A program made the translations under genes and the position numbers. The notes below the pieces were generated by a model. It saw only the letters and a list, made by a program, of their open reading frames with translations, made no database searches and had not been told where the DNA came from. A stretch of 64,000 nucleotides of DNA from Blattamonas nauphoetae (Eukaryota > Preaxostyla > Oxymonadida), in NCBI GenBank assembly GCA_033064195.1, contig JARBJD010000104.1, positions 1-64,000 on the forward strand. Reading direction: 5' to 3'. Positions 32,329 to 45,411 of the stretch are shown one piece after another (the stretch's first letter is position 1; the number at the start of each line of letters is the position of its first letter).

Positions 32329-32758
32329 CTAGACAGAATAAGGATAAAAAGATGAGACATCATCCAATGCAAGTCCATCTTTATCATTACAGAGGAAGGT
32401 GATGTTATATTGGATAGGTTTCTCTTTTCCGACTGATGGAAATTCGAGAGCAATGCAAAATCCCTTTTCCTTCATGATTGAGATTTTCTCTTCTGACAGG
32501 TTGAGAAAGGCAAACACAAACGTAACAGAGAGTCATTATCCGCAAATAACTCTTCTAAATCCTTTGGATGTGTTGATTTGACGAATTTGAAAAGGACATC
32601 GACGATGGAACTGACAAAATTCTTGTTGGTGCAAGTTGCGACCGAGTATTTCTGCGAAGATGGAAACAAAAGGAGTATACAAGTTCAAGTTTCGTTTCAG
32701 ATTTGTCTGGAGAGACAATCAGGTTCTTTTCATTAAAGATACGAAGAGGATTAGCCAT
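32329..32758 (-). CDS. Small unknown protein with two 29-nt introns
   Basis: Exons 32,758-32,681, 32,651-32,522 and 32,492-32,329 join to 123 codons plus TAG. Both introns (32,680-32,652 and 32,521-32,493) are exactly 29 nt with GT-AG ends. The unspliced frames are all short, so the splicing model is needed. The product is mixed alpha/beta with a Phe/Lys/Glu-rich helix, and no family is recognised. It diverges from the coiled-coil gene at 32,891, with 132 bp between start codons. Confidence 0.7.
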
Positions 32759-32890
32759 TTGATAAGCTTCCCTTTTTTAATTAGGGGGTCACGCAAGCTT
32801 TTGGACATTTGGTATCTATCATCTCCATGAAAAGCGTAACATATTTTTGTATTGATGATAAGTCGATTTATGCCATTTTGAAACTGTTTC

Positions 32891-35766
32891 ATGCTAGAAT
32901 GCCATTCAATAGGGGCAGATCAGGTTCAAATGAACAGCTCGGGGTTCAGGCTCCGTGATGGTCTGACAGATCCCCTCGTGGAGGTCATCAATACTGGACT
33001 TTACGATTATAAACAGCAGTTAACAGATTACTTTCGCGAAGTCACAGCAGAGATCGATGTTCATTCTCCAACTCTCGACATGGTGTGCCATCTCTCAAAT
33101 TGTGGAAATCTTGAACGAAATTCTCCTGAATCTTCACAATTCTCAATTATAATTCCGTTCTATTCTGTTCTCGTCAAAGGTGGATGATCTCCAAGCTGAA
33201 TCAGACAATATTCTCACCAGATATGCTGAATACATTCTTGGATATGTCACAGTTCGTGCACAGCGGACAGAGGGAGAAGTATTTCCTTTTTTGTACAGAA
33301 TAATCATTGTTATCTCCCAGTCTGGTGATTCAGCATCTTTCGAAGAAATTATGAATTTAAAGTTCAAACTGGAGGTTTGCATCCAGGTATCTTCGTAGTG
33401 ATTTCTTTAGGAAGCAAATGAAGCCCAACGAAAAGCACAAAAACAGAACGACATGCTGAAAGGACAACTTGATCGGAGGGACAGACTTCTCGCTGAACAA
33501 CGAGGGATGTTCTATAAAGAACTCCTGAATCTCCGAGAACAGGTCTTTATATTCATTTTTATGTCGTTCAGATGTTCCAAAAGAAGAGACTTGGGCAACC
33601 GTACGTCCCAGAAAATGGGACGCTTTTCAACCCAGACCAATGGCTTGACAGCATGCTCAACAAAGGAAGTGACGAAGATGATGCTGAAAAAGAGAAAAAA
33701 ATGACACAGAAGATTATGGACAAGTTAGGGGCAAAATTTGCGGATGAGCGAAAGAAATTGGAGAGTCAAATGAAGGCATCAATTCTTCAACATCTATTTT
33801 TCAGATTCTTGAACGAGAGAGATCTCAGCAAATCCATGATCTCGAAAGAGAATACAACAACCAGATCAGCGACCTTCAGAATCGTCTTCTTCGATTGACG
33901 GAAGATCGGAACGCGGAACTTGAAGCGTTGAACGCTTTGCACAAACAAGAAATGGACGACCTCCGAGCGAGTCTTGAGGAGCGGATGAATGCGATGATTT
34001 CCGAAAAAGAGATGATAATTGCCAAGTTGAAGGCGGACTACGATGACCTGATGAAAACTGGAGTGGAACAGCTCAAACGAGAGAAGGAGGCCCTTCTTGC
34101 ACAGATTGAAGAGCTTGAAAAGGAGATCGCCCGTCTGAAGCAACAATTGGCGGAATATCGACAAAGTATTGAAGATTTGAACAATGCGAAGCTTGCAGTG
34201 GAGAACGAACTGAAACGAATTATGAAAGAAAGGGAGGCCCTTCAAGAAAAAATCAACGAAATGAAGAGTATGGGATCACTACACGACGGGCAGTTGGATG
34301 AAATGAACAAGAGAATTGCTGAACTGGAAAGGGAGCTGGCTCAATGGGCGTCTGCGTTTGCTGAACTTGGAGGGAACCCTGAAGACGTTCTACGTCGACT
34401 GAGGGAGTTGGAGGAAGAGGCAAGACGGGCGAAGGAGGAGGCGAGGAGAGCGCGAGAAGAGGCTGATGATGCGCAGGCGTTGTTGCGGAAGAGAGGAGAG
34501 GATCTGTCGGATGAGGACTTGAATTTCAAATCTCGGGCGTTCGTTGATGGAAAGGATGAGGCGGGTGAGAACAATAAGAAAGGGCAGATTGATGAACTGG
34601 CGTTGGCTGCGAAGAGAGACAGAGAGTTGAAGCAGAAGCGGGCAGTGAACAATTGGGCGCTTCTGACTTCTCGTTTGAGAAACAGAGCGATGTTGGAACG
34701 ACTGCAAAGAATCAGAAATCAAAGCGACACAGAAAGCGGAGGGGAGGACGATTTGTGGAAATCACTCAACCGAAAACAGAGAAGCAAGAAATACCCAAAA
34801 CTCGGATATTTGGAGCGGATGCGACAGAAGCAACTTGAAGCTGAAGAACGCCTTCGCACGCTGAGAGAGCTGATCGAGCAGGAAAGACGCCGAAATTTGG
34901 AAAAAGTGTTACGGGCCGTTGAACTCCTCTCTGAACCGACATACGTGGACGAAGTGTTCGACATGGAGCACACGTCGGACAACGAGATGCTGTTTCAGAA
35001 GACAACAGCAACAGTCATCACCGTTCCCCCACTCGCGACCCTCCCAACCCGACCCACATCGTCCTACGCCAACACACGCTCATATCAACCACACTTTTCG
35101 ACTGGCCGTAGCAGTGCGGAGCCGACGGACGGTCCGAACTACATTACGATGGCATCGTCACCTTATTCTGCGTCGATGACATCGAGAAACAGGTCGAGGT
35201 TCGATCAAACGTTTTCCACGCCGAACAGGACACCAGTGAAAAGAGAGATGACGAGACCGCATTCTGCGGTGACGCCATCGTCGAATAAACAGACGATGCG
35301 AAGGGGAGTGTTGTTCACACCTCCAAAGACGTTCAGAAGGAGCAAGGAGAATGATGTTGCATCGACACGACGCAGAGGCATGACTCCACAGCCGTCCAGT
35401 CCAGTCACCTCTCCGCTCAAAGCCACACAGCGGACGTCCCACTCACCAGCTGGGATTGTCGATATGGATAGCACTCTCCTGATGGAACGACCGAAGTCTC
35501 GGCCGAGGTCGGGAGAGAGGAGCGAGGAGGGATCGAAGTATACAATTTCCACGGCTGGCTTTAAGAGGCCAGTGTCAGCACATCAACCACTCTTTCCGAT
35601 GATGTCGCCGCAAGCAAATCCGCAGAACAGACATCACAGTCCGACGGAGAAGGAGGCGGACTCGCCGAAGCGGCATCATTCTGGGGGGACACAACCCATT
35701 TCTCGTTATTACGCGACAAACATCATTCGGAGGGCTCCCACACCGCCTTACGATGATGAAACTTGA
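32891..35766 (+). CDS. Coiled-coil cytoskeleton-like protein, six exons
   Basis: Exons are 32,891-33,082, 33,180-33,278, 33,321-33,374, 33,411-33,542, 33,572-33,775 and 33,805-35,766, giving 880 residues. The introns are 97, 42, 36, 29 and 29 nt. The last one (33,776-33,804) begins with GC instead of GT. Residues ~100-480 form long Glu/Lys/Arg-rich coiled coils. A basic W-K-S-L-N-R-K-Q-R motif lies near 495. The C-terminal ~280 residues are Ser/Pro/Arg-rich and disordered, ending in PPYDDET. This layout is common in flagellar-root or axostyle-associated proteins, but nothing specific identifies it. Upstream exons are short and the main exon long, a 5'-intron bias seen in other genes here. Confidence 0.8.
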
Positions 35767-36075
35767 TTGTCTTCTTGATTTAAGCATTTCACACTCTTGA
35801 TTTTGGTTGTTTTGAGTTGTGGGTGGAAGACATTGAGAAATGAGCATGTTTTGGGCAAAGAAACACTAAAAGGGCAAGCTAATCCAACACTTTTTGAACG
35901 GCTCGTTTGCGAGTGTCTCCTCTCCGTGTTCCCCCTATCCACTTGTGTTTATTAAGTCGTTCATGTCTGATCTTCTTTTCACCGAGATTCGCATTCAACT
36001 CGAGTTTTGGAATCGTTTGTGAACGAGTGTGAGACCCGTCTCCCTTCACTCTGTCTGAGTCGAAGTCTGATGCGG

Positions 36076-38759
36076 TTAGGCTGGCTTCCCCCATCGCTGC
36101 ACAGTTGCCTTCACTTTTTCCAATTCCTGTTTGTGTTTCTGAGCCATCTTCGCCTTTTCCTTCTCCAACGCTCGCTCGTAGTGCTGTTTCTGCTTCTTTT
36201 TTGCTTCCTCAATCGCTTTCTTCTGCACATCTTCCGATTTCTTCCGAATCTGAACAACCATCGCTTGTCTCTCCTTTTCCACCTCCTGCTTCATCTCCTC
36301 GATCTCCTCATCCTTTCGCATCAACGCACATTCCACTGTCCGATTCAACGATTCGCGTAGATCTTCCATAAACATCCCCATCGTCTCGTGGTGCCGAATT
36401 CGCTGAATCTGAAGCATCCGATGTGCTTTTGCTGCGTCTTTCTTGTATTCGTACACTAAATCTTCCGCTTTTCGCTTGTATCGTTCCTTCCCCTCGTTGA
36501 ACTTGTCTTCGTACCCTTTTTGGAGTAGTTGGAGGTTCTTCTGACTGTCCTGCAGTGTTTCGTCGTATTCTTTTCTGATCTGAGCCAGTCGTTGCTGGAA
36601 TTCGTTCTGAACTTCTCTTCGAATCGACGCTTTTTCTGCCTCCAGCTGTTTGTGATGGATGGTTGACAATCGTTGCTCACAGTCGCGAATGGCTGCGTCG
36701 AGACTTGAGATTTTTTCTGATTCTAGCTGGGCAAGTCTGAATTGGGCGAGGTCCAGTTGTTGTTGGAGAGAATCGCGATGGTTGGTGAGTTCGATGAGCT
36801 GCCGCTCAGCTTTTGCGAGGTTGAGGGAGTGAGGAGTGGTTTTGGGAGGGGGGAGTGGGTGAGGTTTGTCTTCTTCCTTCTTCACTTCCTTCTTCTCTGT
36901 CTCATCCTTCTTGGACTCTCTTCTCCTCTCCTTCCTCGCATTCACAAGCTTCTGTTCCTGTTCTGTCTTCAACATCCTGATCTCCATCGCGTGTCGTTCC
37001 GATTCCGCTTCCAAAACTTTCTTAAACGAAGATTCAGCTCGTTCGAGTGAAGTCATTCTTTCGGTCTCGTCGACCACAACCCTCTTTTGATGCAGTTCGA
37101 GAAGAAGCCTCAGTCCGACCGATGGCTTCATCTCCACTCGCTCGTTCTGAGTCACATTTCGGATCCACTCAGAGTAACTTGTGGGTGTGCCGGAATGTTT
37201 CTTCCGATGTCTGCGAGATGTCTGTTCTGACGCGTTTGTGATGTCTTCGATGAGAGCTTCATCGCCGATGGCGATTGGGATGTCTTTGATGCTAACCAAA
37301 GCATCATCCCAAACCATTTCCACTCCTTTTTGAAATTCGGCCTCGAAGTCGGTTGAGTGGGTCCGAGTCTGTTTCAGGAGCTGTTGGTGCTGCTGGAGGA
37401 GGTTTGAGTGTTCTTGCTGCAGAATCATCAGTTCTCTTGTCGCATTTAGAGCAAGTTCAGCGTCCTTCCCATCCCGGCGATCGTCTTTTGGGGACGTTTT
37501 GACTGGACTGCTCTTCTTCATCGGAGTTTCGTGTTTCTTTTGACCTGATTTCTTTACTGGTGATGGAATTTGGGCTGTACCGCTCAGACGGAACGAGTCA
37601 CTCTCGTCTGAGTCCACAATAGATTGAAGAAAGCTGGGATTTGGTGCTGAGGGTTGAGAATTTGATAAAACAGAAAGTTGTTCCTCAAGTTTCTTGATAT
37701 CATGAGCTTGCTGAGCAATGAGATTGTCTTTCGCGTGAGAATGCTCTTCCAACGTGTATACTTCCTTTCGGTGTAGTTCTTTCTGTTGTTCAAGTTCTTC
37801 ACGATACTTTTTGACAATCGCGTTTGTGTCCGTTCTGCCCAGGTTCACAAGGCGCTCAGTCTGTTCTTCGAGATCTCTTTCAAGACGGCTGTTTTCTATT
37901 TTGAGTTCTTTCTCTTTTTGGCTCAGCTGGTCGATGTCATCTTGCTGAGAGTCAATCTGACTTCTGAGAAGATCATTGTCACGTCGTGAGGCTTCCAACT
38001 GTTTGGTTAGCTGGAGGAATCTCTCTTCAACGTTTTCGTTTTCAATTTTCTTTTCGTCTTTGAGAGAAGTTATCTCGTTTTCAGCTTCTTCCAGCTTCGC
38101 CTTAGTTGTTTCAAACTTCAGATCATCATATAAATTGGAACGAGACAAACTTCAGATTTTAGATGACTCAAGACTTGTTGCGATTGAGTGAGAGAAAATG
38201 AGAGAGAATCTCGAATCCCTTTTAAATCGGATATTTCTTCGTCTTGTTTTTTAATTCTCTCTAGAAAAAGAGAAAATACGAGATAGTGAAAACCTGTAAG
38301 CACAGCTATGGAACTTTCAGCATGAATTGGTGGATTATATCCCTGGAAAATTGATTGAGGGATACTGGGATGATTTTGTGTCGAATAAATGGTTGGGTGA
38401 AGAATACTACCGCTACTTGCAAGTGAAAATGATTGTTTATCTGCAGTTGGATGAGCAATTGATTGATTTTGATTATTCAATGTGTTGGAGTGGATCGGAT
38501 CATTATGGTCAGATTCTGCTTCATCATCCAACCCATCAAGGAAATCTTCTTTTTCACTCGGATTAACTTGATGTGTCTCATTCTATTCAGGTCACGCCAT
38601 AGTGGAAAGAACATGTATTCGAAAAGAATGAGAGAGAAAGAGTGACACCAGTCGTTTCAAGAAGCTTTCAGTAAATGGATTAAAATTGAAAAGCTCATCT
38701 TTAATACGATCCATATCCGCTTTTTGCAGACTTCCATCGAGAAGTTCCGTGTCTGACAT
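36076..38759 (-). CDS. Large coiled-coil protein, four exons
   Basis: Exons 38,759-38,649, 38,582-38,294, 38,260-38,151 and 38,115-36,076 join to 849 residues; the introns are 66, 33 and 35 nt, GT-AG. An N-terminal ~130 residues rich in Asn/Gln/Ser precede a coiled coil. A Pro/Ser/Lys hinge lies near 330-380, then a globular patch holding EMVWDDALVSIKDIP and SYSEWIRNVTQNER, and then a long Glu/Lys/Arg coiled coil. The length and pattern recall centrosomal or basal-body proteins, but no family is assigned. Just past the stop, an overlapping frame (36,094-35,879) encodes 71 basic residues in another register. A one-base slip in the GGGGG at about 36,086-36,090 would fuse it, so the C-terminus is uncertain. 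Confidence 0.8.
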
Positions 38760-39840
38760 GACCACGTCAGATCGAAAAAAAACTATGATGGCCTCGCAGT
38801 TAGCTGTCAACAGCGGATGGAGTCGGATGGGGTTTAGCTCTTTCAAAGAATTCGGAACAGACCTATGGGAGGAGAAAAAGCCGTCTCTCTCCGTGTTGGA
38901 TGGTCAAATGTTCAATCTATGGGACATCCCATAATTGGGTTTCATCAAAAATTCCAAACCACTCGATTCATCATTCGTAGCGATTGCTCTCCCATTCGTA
39001 CCGGATGTCACCTGGTTCACAAGCAAGTTGCAGACCATCGGACTAACCTAATTTCTCATTCGTTGATGAGAAACATTGGCCGATCTCGAAATCACTCCAA
39101 CTCTCGTACTGTCCTGTCTGTGACTCACCGACGCTCCGGAGGTCAGCCAACCGTTCAGGAGCATCGTCAAGTGTCCTAGACGAATCTTCAAATGCTTAGC
39201 ATCGGATGCAAAGAGTTGCAATTCCATGCATGGAATGCTTCTTGATGTGCCTTTGCTTGCGTAAGATCATTTAGATAGGATATTTGATTATTCTTCTGAT
39301 TGGATTGGCTATTGAATCAACACCCAAAACAATCTCCGGACATATTTTTGCTTGTTTGCGTGATCGCGTATTCTTGCGTATCTTCGCGTACAATTGCGTA
39401 CAATTGCGTATTCTTCCGTAGCTTCGCGTACATTTGCGTATTATTGCGTCAGTCGACCATCGAACCTCATTTCTTCTTGTTGGAAGATTTAAGGAAAAGG
39501 AGTCTTGCGTCAATCATTCAGTTTTGCGTTTCTTCACACTTGCGTAGAAGTATTTGCATTTTCATCTCTGGTCGTAGCCAAACATTTCACAGTTGCGTCG
39601 TTTTCTGGAGATTTCTCTCGCGTTTCACTGCATTCTCACAGATTTTCACAGCGTTCTCAAACACTTGCGTCACGTCAACATTCGTAACCATTCGACGACT
39701 TTTTATTAAAACTGGAAAACAAAGTTATCGTAAAACACTTCGTCGCATTCATGGAGGGGGTAATTATCCAGCGAAATTGATGTCCAAAATCTCACGTCGA
39801 TCTGATCATTCCCATTGTTTAAGTTTCGTTCGGTCATAAA
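38760..39840. other. 1.1-kb intergenic region between divergent genes, with a minisatellite
   Basis: No gene is supported. It lies upstream of both the coiled-coil gene (minus) and ZC3H15/DFRP1 (plus). It contains the decanucleotide GCGTA array at 39,351-39,450, and further dispersed TTGCGT words at about 39,505, 39,524, 39,541, 39,594 and 39,665. A 179-codon frame running through the array looks like an accident of the repeat. Confidence 0.6.
39351..39450 (+). repeat. Decanucleotide minisatellite with TTGCGTA core
   Basis: Ten consecutive units of exactly 10 bp share the right-hand half (T)T/CGCGTA: for example TTCTTGCGTA, TCTTCGCGTA, CAATTGCGTA (twice in a row) and CATTTGCGTA. The left half of the unit varies and the GCGTA core is almost fixed. 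Confidence 0.88.
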
Positions 39841-41357
39841 ATGCCACCGAAGAAGGCACAGAAAGAGTCGAAGAATGAGATCAAAAAGAAGGAGAAGGTA
39901 TGATTATTTTTGTGTCTAAGTAGCAATTGTCTCTCCTGGTCATCCGACAATCAGTTGGTAGCTGACTTAACATTTGGACTGAAAAACAAGAATAAGAGCA
40001 AGAAAGTCCAAAAACAAATCCAACAAGTGACAAACCAAGTGATCCACAAGAACAAATCTGTTTGTTTTATTATATTTCTCCACTATATCATCCACAACCA
40101 ACTCTCTACATTCATCAACATCTTTCAGGGATCCCAACTCGCAAAAGAGGAGAAAATGAAGCAAGAGGCCAAACTTGAACGTGAACGCCAACATGAATTG
40201 GACAAATTGCTTCGTGCCTCAGTTGTCCAGCCAAAGGCCAAGCCAGGAGTCGATCCGAAGACAATTTTGTGTGAGTACTTCAAGCGTGGGTTGTGCAATA
40301 AGGGAGATGCATGCAAATACAGTCATTCTCTCGAAAAGAAACAAAGAGAACCCGAAAAAATCGATCTCTACTCGGACAGGCGAGATAAACCAAAAGAGGA
40401 TACCATGGACAATTGGGATCAAGATAAGCTTGAGAAGGTTATTGAACAGAAGCATGGTGCCAAGAATCAAGGTCTACCGCCAACCACAATTGTGTGCAAG
40501 TTCTTCCTCGACGCTGTGGAGAACTCGAAGTACGGGTGGTTCTGGCAATGTCCAAACGGAAAATCATGCCATTAGTATGCTCCAAGTCACATTTTTGAGA
40601 CACTTTTGTTGAATTTAACATCTTTTTTACATCTTTTTCTGTTTCTACAAAATTATCCAAAACTCATTTTTCGTGTTTTTCCACAGTCGCCACGCTCTTC
40701 CGCCAGGGTTTGAGCTCAAAAAGAAGGGAGAAGAGAAGAAGGATGATGGTGAGGCAGGTCCATCTCTTGAAGAGGTTCTTGAGGAACAGAGGAAGGCGTT
40801 GATAGGAGGAACGCCTGTCACCCTTGAAACCTTCATGGAATGGAAAAAGAAGAAAATTGCAGAACGAGAAGAGAAAGAAAAGAAGGAGAAAGATGCTCTT
40901 CGTGCTAAAGCCCAGGATAGGTCTGATCCATCGTCTCAACATTTTTTTTCCTCATTCTCGTCGTTTCAGCAAGGGACGAATGGCAGTTGGTCTCACTGGC
41001 CGTGATTTGTTCTCATTCAACCCAGAAATGTTTGAGGATGATGCTGGGGCAGCACAGGATCTCGACTACGGTCACAGAGAGGAGGAAGAGGAAGAAGACG
41101 AAAGCGAAGCTTCTGAAGATGAAAATGGAGGCGAGGACGATGGGCAAGACGATTTGGATGAGGAGGAACTACAGAAAAGGTACCAAATTTCAAGGTGTGT
41201 TCGTTGTCTTGTTCAATCGTCCAGCGACATGAAAATTGATGAATCTTTATTCGCCGGCGATGCTGACCTCGAGGATGAGGATGAGAGTGACGAGGATGAA
41301 AAGGAGGAGGGTGATGAGGAACATCCGGAGCCAGCACCGGCGCCACAAGATGAATAA
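39841..41357 (+). CDS. ZC3H15: DRG-family regulatory protein 1 (ZC3H15/DFRP1/Tma46)
   Basis: Six exons, 39,841-39,897, 39,955-40,059, 40,129-40,574, 40,687-40,920, 40,970-41,179 and 41,225-41,357, give 394 residues. The start MPPKKAQKESK, the TFGLKNK block, two CCCH zinc fingers (C-EYFKRGLC-NKGDAC-KYSH, and one ending in the C-MYRHALPPGF-type segment, here CHYRHALPPGF), the TMDNWD motif between them and a very acidic C-terminus match this family along its whole length. The protein binds and stabilises the GTPase DRG1 and associates with ribosomes. Introns are 57, 69, 112, 49 and 45 nt, GT-AG. Confidence 0.95.
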
Positions 41358-41511
41358 GTTTGATTGAATGATTTTCGAAATACAAACGGTGGTAAATAAA
41401 CTTCAATGAGACATTGAGGATTCGTGTTGAGAAATCTCAATGAAGAACCAATTATCAAGAGATGGAACCTCGCACTGAACTTATAAAATATTGGGTGGAT
41501 CCTCACTTGAA

Positions 41512-43826
41512 TGGAAACTGTCGAACCTCTAACATTGGAACTCCAAACACCCCATTCATCGGCTCTTGAGGATCTGGATTCTTTTCTATTGGGTTTAGTA
41601 TGATTTCTTCCAAATCATCTTCACTTCTCTTGTTAAATCATTCTAAACACCTTTGACATTATCTTTGATGTTTTTCTCGCTCTATATTCGTTCTTTCATA
41701 CTAGGAACCATTTTTTTCCGAGTGTCTCACACATTTACGTGAGGAGGAGACGGACAAACGAATTCAAGCTGTCAAGACTCTCAAGCAAAAATATGCAGAA
41801 ATCAAAACAAAACCCATCTGTATGATCCCAGTTCATAACACCCTCCATGAATTTCTTTCTCTCTCAACGATATTTGTCATCTTCACCCTCATCTTGTCAT
41901 CACGGTACATTCTCTCTCAGCAAAGACCGTCATGGAAAACATATCAAGACATCTCATTCAACATTCAATTTTAGAGACACTTGTGGAATTAATATATTCT
42001 CACGACTCGAAGGTCCTCCGTGTATGCGACATTTAAGTTTTCTCACCACTTCACTTTATTCACAAACCTCCCCTCCCAGCATGAGTCCTATTGTTTTATC
42101 CTCGACCTTCTTTCGATATATATCCCTTTGTTATCGACTCCATTGATGGATACCATCGAAATCCTCCGAGCTCTCACAAAGGTTTCACCTCTTTTTTCAT
42201 GACTGATGATATTTGAAACATCTTAGCATCCAGAACAAACAATCAGCCATCATGCGTTCATTGCTCTTCAGTATCTTATCTCCATCTTCTTCACATTCCC
42301 ACTTCTCCACAAGACTCAGTTGCACAAGACTTCTGGAAGACAATGATATGGAGTCTCTGCTCGGATCTAACATTGTTGAGGCAATTTGTGACCAGATTCA
42401 ATCCCTCGTTCCGGGTCCAACTCGAAATTCAGCTTTCGCCTTAATTGAGACCATCTGCATCAAGATGGACAATTTATCAGAGGAAGACAGTTGGTCCATG
42501 TGGATACCTCCACATACCCAACTGATCATGAAAGAACACGCAGCAGAACTCATCAGCCAGACTTTGGTCCAAATTGTGAGGAGAAAACCAAGTCCTGATG
42601 TCGAAAACGATTCAAATGGCCCAATTGTAAAGCTACCAAAACGATCATCAGCTGTATCAATGTTTGAGTTTCAGAATGAAGACATCAAAACAGAAATGCT
42701 GACAGCAACGCGGCTGTTGCTCACCTACTTCGAGGATTCAATACATTCACGTCAAACAAAACCAAAGTCCAAACATAAACACAATTCTACACTTTTATCA
42801 CCACCAGTCCATTCAAATACTCTTCTATCATCTGAGTCATCGAAAAGAATCCGCACTGAATCCAATGATCAAACAAACATTACCTCTGACACACCATTGA
42901 CCCCACACCTACCATTCACAGTCATTCAACTCAATTCTCAGGTTATTCTTGATGAGGACACCACAAGAGCCAAAGAAAGAGTTCGAACTCTCAAACATAC
43001 TACTCGAGAACAACGGGAGAAGCTGGAGAAGATATTAAAACAAAAAGAACATCAAGAACAACAAGCACAGAAATACATCGCCATTCTTAGTCATCTTGAA
43101 GCAGAACAGCTAACCCTTGATCATCCAGACATCTGTCAGTCTCCACACGCCAATCCAACATCCACGTCATCACCCAAAACCACCGAAAGATCTCTCATTC
43201 CCACACAGATAGAATCTGCTCGATCAACAGAACTTCCATCTCCTGTAAAAGCCAATGTGAAAATCACGCTACCAAACGATCTCACACGAATTCCATGGAT
43301 GCCATTTGATTCATCTACATATCACTTCGAAAATAATCGGGTTTCCAAAATGCACAGGACACACGGATGCCTCGTTTCGTCTGTCTTCATGAAGGGACTC
43401 TACGTCTTCTATCTTCGGTTTGAGTCGATCTCAGGGCAATTTGTTCTTGGAATAATTGATCCATGTGAGGTCGAAGATGCTAAAACGAAGAATTTTGGGG
43501 ATATGACAACAGGAATTGGCTATTCACTTGCAACGACATTCACCGTCCGAAATCAGAAATATGTGACAGGCGGGCATGAAAAATTCGTCCCTGGTGATGA
43601 AATTAGTCTGATTGTCGATACACGGAACAGGGATGATGATAAGAGGATCATGGCTATCACACGAAACGGTGTTGTTCAATCAACAGCCCTGTCATCCCTA
43701 CCAGCCCAGTTTTCACTGGTTCTGTCAATGGGGAAGAGAGGAACGACCGCGACAATCCATGGTATGCGGAGAGGGAAGGATACAATCAAAGGATATGAGA
43801 ATATCAGAGATGGAACTGAGAGTTGA
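41512..43826 (+). CDS. ARM-repeat protein with C-terminal SPRY-like domain
   Basis: Exons are 41,512-41,598, 41,705-41,819, 41,921-42,021, 42,080-42,181, 42,227-42,270 and 42,314 (or 42,320)-43,826, for about 654 codons. The last acceptor is ambiguous because two in-frame AGs lie six bases apart. The N-terminal ~240 residues are leucine-rich helices with an ARM-like flavour (ALEDLDSFLLGLEPFF ... HDSKVLR). A disordered Ser/Thr/Pro stretch and a short coiled coil (~390-430) follow. The C-terminal ~190 residues form a SPRY/B30.2-like beta fold with RFESISGQFVLGIID and GIGYSL. Such ARM-SPRY proteins are of unknown role; SPRY domains usually bind proteins. Confidence 0.7.
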
Positions 43827-44147
43827 GGGAAACTTCGTAGACCGTCTCTGAGACTATGAACCATCTGAACCGGCATGAAATAAGATTCTAACTCTGTCTG
43901 GGAGGAGATGTGACGATTAGATGGACAAAACACTCTCTGAGAACGTTCACAAAGGACTCTAAGAAGATCGAGTCGAACTCATCTTCAAGCCAGAATACTC
44001 ACATCCAACTCCCGCTCAATACCTCTATCATCAACCCTTTCTCAATACCCTTTGTTTATAATCGTCTCTTTCCACAAAAGAACCACCAAGAATGGATGAG
44101 AAAAATGATTCTGAATATGAAGAAAGTGGGAGTGTCTAAATGAGTAA
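43827..44147. other. Tail-to-tail spacer, 321 bp
   Basis: It separates the ARM-SPRY stop from the aldolase stop. A 77-codon plus-strand frame (43,910-44,143) has no support. Nothing else is seen. Confidence 0.45.
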
Positions 44148-45180
<1,033 letters not shown>

Positions 45181-45411
45181 TCTTGTCGAGGAATATGTAA
45201 ATATGGTCATGATCGCGGTGTCACCGATTTCAAGCAAATCAACCAAAATTTTGCCTTCCTGACTTTGTTGCTTGCATCAAGTGAAGACTTCCGAGAAATT
45301 AGCTGAAGAACCAAAATCGAAGCTCGGAAGATGTCATGCTTGCAAGACGAGGTAATAAAGACGTGAAATGTTCATAAACAAGAGAAAAACAAAAATAAGT
45401 CAGATTTCAAT
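45181..45411. promoter_or_regulatory. Aldolase upstream region
   Basis: 231 bp between the aldolase start and the stop of the next minus-strand gene. No frame is seen. It must contain the aldolase promoter. Confidence 0.35.

Noticed and set aside
39300-39839. 179-codon plus-strand frame ending directly before the ZC3H15 start
   Set aside because: It runs through the GCGTA decamer array, whose period gives repetitive residues. There is no domain, and the frame is explained by the repeat lacking stops.
43910-44143. 77-codon frame between the ARM-SPRY gene and aldolase
   Set aside because: Lies in a tail-to-tail spacer, with no domain and no start context.
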